Of a stretch of DNA of 64,000 bases, positions 58,497 through 64,000 are shown one piece after another. This stretch comes from Collimonas antrihumi (GTDB lineage Bacteria > Pseudomonadota > Gammaproteobacteria > Burkholderiales > Burkholderiaceae_D). The notes beneath the pieces were generated by a model. The model saw nothing but the letters and a program-made list of their open reading frames with translations, did no database searches and had not been told where the DNA came from. Every line of letters starts with the position of its first letter. The first letter of the stretch is position 1. The stretch spans positions 25,956 to 89,955 of the forward strand of contig NZ_JAGQED010000018.1 of NCBI RefSeq assembly GCF_018304965.1, given 5' to 3'. Both the position numbers and the translations under genes were made by a program.

Positions 58497-59801
58497 ATGG
58501 CCAATGTTATTAACTATCACAGCGATTATGAGAACCCGACAATCGATCCGTTGAACAAGGGTCTGGGAGCATTTCAACAGACATTGCCTGCTGCCGAGGT
58601 GAAGGCGCACAACTGGAATCTGCTGCGAGAAGACCTGAGCCTGCCTACCGCAGTGCTGTCCGAAGAGCGCATGACGCACAATTTGCAGTGGATGCAGCAG
58701 TTCGTCACGGAATACGGCGTCAAACTGGCCCCGCACGGTAAAACCACGATGGCGCCGAAGCTGTTCGCGCGCCAACTGGCCGGCGGCGCATGGGGCATCA
58801 CCCTGGCCACCGCACACCAGACCCGGGTCGCCTATCAGCACGGCGTACGACGCGTGATCATGGCGAATCAGCTGGTCGGCAAGCAGAATATGGCGATAAT
58901 CTCCGATTTGCTGGCTGACCTCTCCTTTGAATTCTGCTGCCTGGTCGATTCGGCCGATGGCGTCGATCAGTTGGGCGCGTTCTTCCAGGCCCGCAAACAA
59001 AAACTGCATGTATTGCTGGAACTGGGCGCCGACGGCGGCCGCACCGGCATCCGCAATGCGGAGCAGCAAGCAGCCGTGCTGGATGCGATTGCGCGCTGGC
59101 CGGAGCATATCGTGCTGGCCGGGGTTGAAGTCTATGAAGGCGTCTTGAAAGAAGAAGCCGCTATCCGCAGCTTTCTGCAACACGCGGTGGCCTGCACCAG
59201 ACAGTTGGCCAAGGATGGCCGCTTTGCTGCTCGCACCGAAGGCAGCGCAGCGCGGCCGGTGATACTGACCGGCGCCGGTTCGGCATGGTACGACGTGGTC
59301 GCCGACGAATTCGCCAAGACCGAGATCGGATTGCCTTTGGACGTGGTGTTGCGCCCGGGCTGTTACCTGACGCACGATGTCGGCATCTACCGCGCAGCGC
59401 AAGCGCAGATCCAGACGCGTAATCCTATCGCCCGCAAAATGCGCAGCGAATTGCAGCCGGCCTTGCAGTTGTGGGCTTATGTGCAATCGATTCCGGAAAC
59501 CGGCAAAGCTATCATCGCTCTCGGCAAGCGTGACGCTGCATTCGACGCCGGCCTGCCTACGCCGGCACTGCATTATCGCCCCGGCACAACAGCACCGAAG
59601 GCCACGCCCGCCCACTGGCAGGTGACCGGCATGATGGATCAGCATGCGTACCTGCAGATCACCGAGGGCGACGACATCAAGGTCGGCGACATGATTGGCT
59701 TCGACATCTCGCATCCGTGCCTGACGTTCGATAAATGGCGTCAGATAGCCGTCGTCGATGCGCAGCATCACGTGGTAGATGTGATCCAGACCTTCTTTTA
59801 A
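58497..59801 (+). CDS. PLP-dependent D-amino-acid deaminase, D-serine dehydratase-like (DSD1 type)
   Basis: A 434-residue fold-type III PLP enzyme. ATG 58497 has GAAGGAG upstream; an in-frame ATG at 58473 is less well placed. The PLP lysine is Lys82 in APHGKTTMAPKL, and His406/Cys408 in SHPC are the zinc ligands of the D-serine dehydratase/D-threonine aldolase group. It should convert a D-amino acid to a 2-oxo acid plus ammonia. It is divergent from the D-aminoacylase operon and followed by a sugar-kinase gene. Confidence 0.9.
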   Translation: MANVINYHSDYENPTIDPLNKGLGAFQQTLPAAEVKAHNWNLLREDLSLPTAVLSEERMTHNLQWMQQFVTEYGVKLAPHGKTTMAPKLFARQLAGGAWGITLATAHQTRVAYQHGVRRVIMANQLVGKQNMAIISDLLADLSFEFCCLVDSADGVDQLGAFFQARKQKLHVLLELGADGGRTGIRNAEQQAAVLDAIARWPEHIVLAGVEVYEGVLKEEAAIRSFLQHAVACTRQLAKDGRFAARTEGSAARPVILTGAGSAWYDVVADEFAKTEIGLPLDVVLRPGCYLTHDVGIYRAAQAQIQTRNPIARKMRSELQPALQLWAYVQSIPETGKAIIALGKRDAAFDAGLPTPALHYRPGTTAPKATPAHWQVTGMMDQHAYLQITEGDDIKVGDMIGFDISHPCLTFDKWRQIAVVDAQHHVVDVIQTFF

Positions 59802-59833
59802 TTTTTCTTTTACTTTTTTCCCCGGCACAAGCG

Positions 59834-60754
59834 ATGACACTAGATATCCTGGCTTATGGCGAAGCAATGGTGGAGTTCAACCAGCGGCTCCACGATGCAC
59901 GCATGTACCTGCAAGGCTTTGGCGGCGACACCTCGAATTTCTGTATCGCCGCAGCCCGTCAAGGCGCGCGCAGCGGTTATATCAGCGCCCTCGGCAATGA
60001 TCATTTCGGCCAGAAGCTGCGTGATCTGTGGCTGGCGGAACAGGTCGATGCGAGCCATGTGGCGAACGATCCGCAAGCAGCTACCGGCGTATATTTTGTT
60101 TCGCATGACCAGGACGGTCATCACTTCGACTATCTGCGTGCAGGCTCTGCCGCCAGCCGCTATACCAGCGCGCAGCTGCCGCTAGAGGCAATCGCCGGCG
60201 CCAAGATGCTGCATCTGTCAGGCATCAGCCTGGCGATCAGCGAATCTGCCTGCGATGCCGGCCTGGCGGCGATGGCGCATGCGCGCAAGCATGGCGTGCG
60301 CACGTCGCTCGACACCAACCTGCGGCTGAAACTATGGCCGTTGGAACGCGCCCGTGAAAAAATGCGTGCGGCGTTTGCGTTATGCGATATCTGCCTGCCC
60401 AGCTGGGACGATGTCAGCGCCCTCACCGGCCTCGACGACCGCGATGCGATTGTCGATACGCTGCTGTCCTGCGGCATCGGCCTGATCGCCTTCAAGCTCG
60501 GCGCCGAAGGCTGTTATGTCGCCACCGCCAGCGAACGCCGCATGGTGCCGGCTTACGGTGTCGAAGCGGTCGACGCCACCGGCGCCGGCGATTGCTTTGG
60601 CGGTGCCTTCATTGCCCGCCTGGTGGCCGGTGACGATCCGTTCCGCGCTGCCCGTTACGCCAATGTCTGTGCCGCTTTGTCGACTACCGGTTACGGTGCG
60701 GTAGCACCGATTCCGCGCGCTGCGCAGGTCGAAGAAATACTGAATTCATGGTAA
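59834..60754 (+). CDS. PfkB-family sugar kinase, 2-keto-3-deoxygluconate kinase-like
   Basis: A 306-residue ribokinase-fold protein beginning at ATG 59834. GGDTSNFCIAAARQGA is near residue 36, and the PfkB signature DATGAGDCFGGAF with catalytic Asp near residue 251. The pattern is closest to KdgK. Its role in a D-amino-acid cluster is unclear; it may process a keto-acid product or belong to another pathway. It ends nine bases inside the convergent MocR-type gene. Confidence 0.85.
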   Translation: MTLDILAYGEAMVEFNQRLHDARMYLQGFGGDTSNFCIAAARQGARSGYISALGNDHFGQKLRDLWLAEQVDASHVANDPQAATGVYFVSHDQDGHHFDYLRAGSAASRYTSAQLPLEAIAGAKMLHLSGISLAISESACDAGLAAMAHARKHGVRTSLDTNLRLKLWPLERAREKMRAAFALCDICLPSWDDVSALTGLDDRDAIVDTLLSCGIGLIAFKLGAEGCYVATASERRMVPAYGVEAVDATGAGDCFGGAFIARLVAGDDPFRAARYANVCAALSTTGYGAVAPIPRAAQVEEILNSW

Positions 60755-62272
60755 TTTTCTCTGCTGCACCTCAGGTTCAGACAACAGCTCTGCGACGATT
60801 TCCCCCAGCCGTTTTATGCCTTGCTCGATCTGCGGCGAAAACGGCTGGCCGCAGCACAGCCGCAGATAATGATCGAAGCGCCTGGAATTGGAAAACATCA
60901 AACCGGGAGCAAGCCGGATACCTTCTCGCAATGCCGCCTCAAATACCTTTTTGGATGACAATTGCTGCGGCAGTTCCACCCACAACAAGGCGCCGCCGTC
61001 TGGCAGGTTGAGGCGGGTACCGGTTGGAAAATGCACAGCGATCGCATCGGCGGTACGCGCGCGCTGTATCCGCAGCGCTTCACGCAAACGCCGCAAATGG
61101 CGATCATAGGCAGTCGAGGCCATAAAATCCGCCGCTGTAATCTGTGCCCACTCTTCATTCGCCCGGGTATGGGCAAATTTAAGCATCTCGATCCGCGCCT
61201 GCCAGCGGCCGCCAACCATCCAGCCCAGGCGCATGCCTGGCGCCAGCACTTTGTTGAGCGAAGCGCAATAGATCACGTTGCCGCTGCGATCCCAGGCTTT
61301 CAGCGCGGTCGACGCAGTGCCTTCCGGTACCAGGTCGCTATACGAATCGTCCTCGATCAGTGCCATCCCATGCTGTTCGCATAGCTCCACCAGGCGCGCC
61401 TTGTGCGCGTCCGGCATGATGCTGCCCAACGGATTCTGCAGGTTCGGCACCGCCACCACCGCTTTGATATCGCCGTAGGTCCGCAGCGCCAGTTCCAACG
61501 CTTCAATCGAAATACCGGTGCGCTGGCTGGTCGGGATTTCAAGCGCGCGCATGCCCAGGCTTTCCAGCACTTGCAGCAAACCGTAGTAAGTCGGCGACTC
61601 GACCGCGACAGTGTCGCCTGCCTGCGCAACGGCGCGCAGAGCCAGATTGATCGCCTCGATACAGCCGTGGGTAACGATCACCTGTTCCGGCGCGATCTTG
61701 ATGCCGATAGCAAGACTACGTTTGGCCAGCACCTGCCGAAACGCCGGATTGCCGCCATGCGACATCATGCTGGTCAACACCTCCGGCCGCTGGCGCAAGG
61801 TCCGGATAGCAGCGTTTTTCAATGCGCCCACTGCATACAATTCCGGCGCGCAGCTGGCGCTGCTCAGGTCGAGTGTGACCTTATTGCTACGTCCCTGCGC
61901 AATGATTTCCGAAACCCGTTCGTGGATCCCGGCATACTGCGCCGACATCAGAGCCGGCGCGGTCGCCAGATTAAGTTCTTCCGGCTGCGCCAGGCGCCGC
62001 GCCTGCCGCACGAAATAACCGGAACGCGGGCGCGCTTCCAGCCAGCCTTCCTGTTCAAGGTGACGCAATGTTTGCAATGCCGTCGACAAGCTGACCTGAT
62101 GCTGCCGCATCAGGTCGCGCACCGATGGCATGCGATCCCCGGGTCGCAAGGTAAGCGCCTGGATGGCAGCCAGATAGTGTTCAGCCAGGCGCCGGTATAG
62201 CAATTGCGGCGTTGGCGACTTCGGTTGGGATTGAGGCTTGGGCAGTGACAAGAGAGGCCTCATAACATGCAT
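60746..62272 (-). CDS. MocR/PdxR-type GntR regulator with aminotransferase domain
   Basis: About 508 residues. The N-terminal GntR winged helix (about 22-90; DRMPSVRDLMRQHQVSLSTALQTLRHLEQEGWL, seen as MPSVRDLMRQHQVSLST) is joined to a fold-type I aminotransferase domain with NPLGSIMP and the PLP lysine in YCASLNKVLAPGMRLGW. Such proteins sense PLP-linked amino compounds. The start is uncertain (ATG 62272 or 62263; no clear ribosome-binding site). It may act on the DUF2917 gene, which is divergent. Confidence 0.88.
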   Translation of the reverse strand: MHVMRPLLSLPKPQSQPKSPTPQLLYRRLAEHYLAAIQALTLRPGDRMPSVRDLMRQHQVSLSTALQTLRHLEQEGWLEARPRSGYFVRQARRLAQPEELNLATAPALMSAQYAGIHERVSEIIAQGRSNKVTLDLSSASCAPELYAVGALKNAAIRTLRQRPEVLTSMMSHGGNPAFRQVLAKRSLAIGIKIAPEQVIVTHGCIEAINLALRAVAQAGDTVAVESPTYYGLLQVLESLGMRALEIPTSQRTGISIEALELALRTYGDIKAVVAVPNLQNPLGSIMPDAHKARLVELCEQHGMALIEDDSYSDLVPEGTASTALKAWDRSGNVIYCASLNKVLAPGMRLGWMVGGRWQARIEMLKFAHTRANEEWAQITAADFMASTAYDRHLRRLREALRIQRARTADAIAVHFPTGTRLNLPDGGALLWVELPQQLSSKKVFEAALREGIRLAPGLMFSNSRRFDHYLRLCCGQPFSPQIEQGIKRLGEIVAELLSEPEVQQRKLP

Positions 62273-62451
62273 TGGATTATCGAAGCGTGCTGCATTTCGG
62301 CGTACCGAAACAGATACAGAATCGCAGATACAGGACGATAACAGATAAGGCAAATCCCGGCTGTTATGCTGCAGATGAGTAACAGCTGTGCCTGTTTTTG
62401 CGGCAGGTAGGCGGTTAGGCTAGAGCCATCTCTTTCATCAAGGAAACCGCC

Positions 62452-62766
62452 ATGCAACTCACCAATGAAAGCACTACACAGATTAGATTAAGCCGCGCTC
62501 AAACCAGCATGTTTTATGCAACGCGCGGAACAGCCATCGTAACGGTGCAAGGCAGCATTCTTGTCTGCGAAGGCGGTACAGCCGCTGACACGCGTTTTGC
62601 AATCAGCGACGGCGAGTGCCATGTGGTGCAGCGCAGCGGCTGGATTCGATTAGAGGCAAATGGCACTAAGCCCGCTGCTGCAATCGTCAATACCGGATTA
62701 CCTTCCATCCCGCTGTGGCAGCGCTGGTGGCAGCAAGCGCATACTCTGGTTGCTCTAAAAGGATGA
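62452..62766 (+). CDS. DUF2917 domain protein
   Basis: A 104-residue cytoplasmic protein with a cupin-like strand pattern (ATRGTAIVTVQGSILV, then TRFAISDGECHVVQRSGWIRLEA) typical of DUF2917, and a Trp-rich tail WQRWWQQ. Function is unknown. It is often next to PLP-dependent MocR regulators, as here. AAGGAAA precedes the ATG. Confidence 0.8.
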   Translation: MQLTNESTTQIRLSRAQTSMFYATRGTAIVTVQGSILVCEGGTAADTRFAISDGECHVVQRSGWIRLEANGTKPAAAIVNTGLPSIPLWQRWWQQAHTLVALKG

Positions 62767-62858
62767 TGCGAATCATGCATTGCTGATAAACCACGGCCGG
62801 CACTTGTCGTTTGGCAAAGCACTTGTTACCGTCTGCCAATCTGGCTTATTCTGTAGCC

Positions 62859-63548
62859 ATGAGCATCACCCGTGAAGATCTTGAACAGGACCGCCTGCGG
62901 ACGATCCTCGATAACACACCGATTGCTTCCGCCCTGCTATCCGAAGCAGCGCTGGAAGCTTCGTGGCGCGCCGCGCTAGCCTCGCTACCGGATCCGAATG
63001 GCGATGTCTGGCTGTTCGGCTACGGCTCGCTGATCTGGAACCCGATGGTAGAACATAGCGAACGCGTGCCCGCCAAACTGTACGGTTATCACCGCGGCTT
63101 TTACCTGTATTCACGCATCAACCGCGGCACCTGGGACAACCCCGGCCTGGTGCTGGGACTAGACCGTGGTGGTTGCTGCCAAGGCATCGCCTTCCGCATC
63201 CCCGCCATCAGTATCGAAACAGAATTGAAAATGTTATGGCGCCGCGAAATGCTGACCGGCGCGTATCTGCCGCGCTGGTTGCCGATGCAACTCAAGGGCA
63301 AAGATGGCCCGAGGGTGAAAGCGCTGGCGTTTGTCATGAATCGGCAGCATGAGAGTTATACGGGGCGTTTGCCGGACCTGAAGGTGGTATCGCATTTGCG
63401 CGATGCGGTTGGATTGTATGGACCAGCCAGGGATTATTTGCGGCATACGTTGGAAGGATTGCTGAAGGAAGGGTTTCGCGATCCATATCTGGCGCGGCTG
63501 TGGGCGCAATTGGAGTCTGGTCAAGATCAGCCGAAAGCTAAAAAATAA
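62859..63548 (+). CDS. chaC: ChaC-family gamma-glutamylcyclotransferase
   Basis: A 229-residue protein from ATG 62859; an upstream TTG at 62811 is in frame but unlikely. WLFGYGSLIWNP (about 50-61) is the ChaC signature loop, followed by RVPAKLYGYHRGFYLYSR and GLVLGLDRGGCCQGIAFRI-like strands. ChaC splits glutathione to 5-oxoproline and Cys-Gly. The end of the gene runs into the low-complexity repeat region. Confidence 0.9.
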   Translation: MSITREDLEQDRLRTILDNTPIASALLSEAALEASWRAALASLPDPNGDVWLFGYGSLIWNPMVEHSERVPAKLYGYHRGFYLYSRINRGTWDNPGLVLGLDRGGCCQGIAFRIPAISIETELKMLWRREMLTGAYLPRWLPMQLKGKDGPRVKALAFVMNRQHESYTGRLPDLKVVSHLRDAVGLYGPARDYLRHTLEGLLKEGFRDPYLARLWAQLESGQDQPKAKK

Positions 63549-63567
63549 CAAGGCTGTGGCTTTTGAA

Positions 63568-63639
63568 GTTGCGGTTGCGGTTGCGGTTGCGGTTGCGGTT
63601 GCGGTTGCGGTTGCAGCTGCAGTTGCAGCTGCAGTTGCT
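63568..63639. repeat. Hexanucleotide array: seven GTTGCG plus five variant units
   Basis: Seven perfect GTTGCG units (63568-63609), then GTTGCA, GCTGCA, GTTGCA, GCTGCA and GTTGCT. It begins 20 bases after the chaC stop. The pure part is likely to vary in copy number. Confidence 0.92.
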
Positions 63640-63688
63640 TTTGAATTTGAAGTCCGCATGGGGACGCTGCCAAATGTGACGGCTGTCA

Positions 63689-63880
63689 GTCGGGAATTGT
63701 GGGGAGACATGTTTGAGCGAAGCGAGTTGGTCTTCCCACCCGACTGGCAGCCGGCACATTTGGGGACCTGACCGAAGGGAAGGCAGTGGCTTTGCGGTCG
63801 CCTTCTTTTTGGTTACTTTTTTTGGCGCCCGGCTAGGGGCGAAGCAAGAAAAAGTGACTAGCTGCCGGGCTACCCCCATA
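63689..63880. repeat. Structured dispersed-type element downstream of chaC
   Basis: AGTCGGGAATTGTGGGGAGA with GTCTTCCCACCCGACT (63731-63746) forms a bulged stem. Further on, GGTTACTTTTTTTGG near 63811 pairs imperfectly with CAAGAAAAAGTGACT near 63846. From memory, similar stretches (GCGGTCGCCTTCTTTTTGGT and CTGCCGGGC) recur downstream of genes in Burkholderiales. It is probably a repetitive non-coding element with terminator-like stems. Confidence 0.45.
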
Positions 63881-64000
63881 CGCGCTAACCAAACTTTCCT
63901 CCTCTGAATTGATCCTGCTGATAATGACGTTTCTTTCGCGAAGGTTCTCGCAGTAAATTGCGCATTTCTGTCCATTGCTCAAGGCAAGCAAACAACGACA

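Larger units (their letters stand above)
63549..64000. other. Gene-free right end with hexamer array and structured element
   Basis: No credible gene in the last 452 bases. It contains a GTTGCG hexamer array (63568-63639) and a structured conserved-looking segment (about 63689-63880). A Val/Ala-repeat frame through the hexamers is low complexity and is not called as a gene. Confidence 0.6.

Noticed and set aside
58464..59867. Long - strand frame opposite the D-amino-acid deaminase
   Set aside because: No domain, and it covers an intact PLP enzyme gene with a good ribosome-binding site.
63556..63771. Val-Ala repeat protein frame through the hexamer array (and the reverse frame)
   Set aside because: The apparent protein comes only from the hexanucleotide repeat; no ribosome-binding site and no conserved part.

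Overview
The window looks like chromosomal DNA of a beta-proteobacterium of the order Burkholderiales, most likely an Oxalobacteraceae member near Collimonas or Herbaspirillum. This rests on gene content and order (smc-zipA-ligA-galU-def; dapC-dapD-pilU-arsC-like-dapE-prmB), a beta-proteobacterial porin and a ChvE/GguAB sugar importer. The genus is inference. No rRNA, tRNA or CRISPR array was seen.

Layout. 1-1590: the 3' end of a LysR regulator and a diheme cytochrome c. 1592-14190: a type VI secretion (T6SS) island on the + strand: vgrG, DUF4123 adaptor, DUF3304 lipoprotein, DUF2235 (Tle1-like) phospholipase, a DotU/TssL gene, a Sec-exported HAF-repeat protein, a PAAR spike and a divergent TssM/IcmF. 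It has no sheath, tube, baseplate or ClpV genes, so it must work with a core T6SS elsewhere or in an undescribed way. The island is bracketed by two copies of the last 20 codons of an SDR dehydrogenase gene. The right copy belongs to the intact gene; the left is an orphan stub that differs only at synonymous positions. This is the footprint expected if an element integrated at the 3' end of the SDR gene.

14208-23632: a seven-gene leftward operon for pentose/hexose uptake and non-phosphorylative oxidation: chvE, gguA and gguB import the sugar; SDR dehydrogenase, IlvD/Edd dehydratase, GguC/AraD1 dehydratase and semialdehyde dehydrogenase take it to 2-oxoglutarate. No lactonase is present. Its upstream region carries an 11-bp tandem repeat and repeated ATTTCGATAT dyads.

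24097-31643: YeiE-like LysR and divergent YeiH exporter, a porin, a zinc alcohol dehydrogenase behind a perfect 20-bp palindrome, rpiA, and a CPA2 antiporter. 31878-40335: housekeeping genes def, galU, ligA, zipA and smc on the - strand. 40723-49882: lysine/DAP biosynthesis with pilU and an ArsC-like reductase, then prmB, a YheS-type ABC-F ATPase and a DUF2520 Rossmann protein. 50026-53716: a polar amino-acid/cystine-type binding protein and permease without their ATPase, then ppk1.

53943-60754: a D-amino-acid module. RpiR regulator, N-acyl-D-amino-acid deacylase, RidA and a GntP-type permease lie leftward; a D-serine-dehydratase-like PLP deaminase and a PfkB kinase lie rightward. A 17-bp dyad lies between the arms. 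The deacylase would release D-amino acids, the PLP enzyme deaminate them, and RidA clear the enamine/imine. 60746-64000: a MocR-type regulator, a DUF2917 protein, ChaC, then a non-coding end with a GTTGCG hexamer repeat and a structured dispersed element.

At least five intergenic gaps carry members of one palindromic repeat family with GTAGGGTGGGCA ends.
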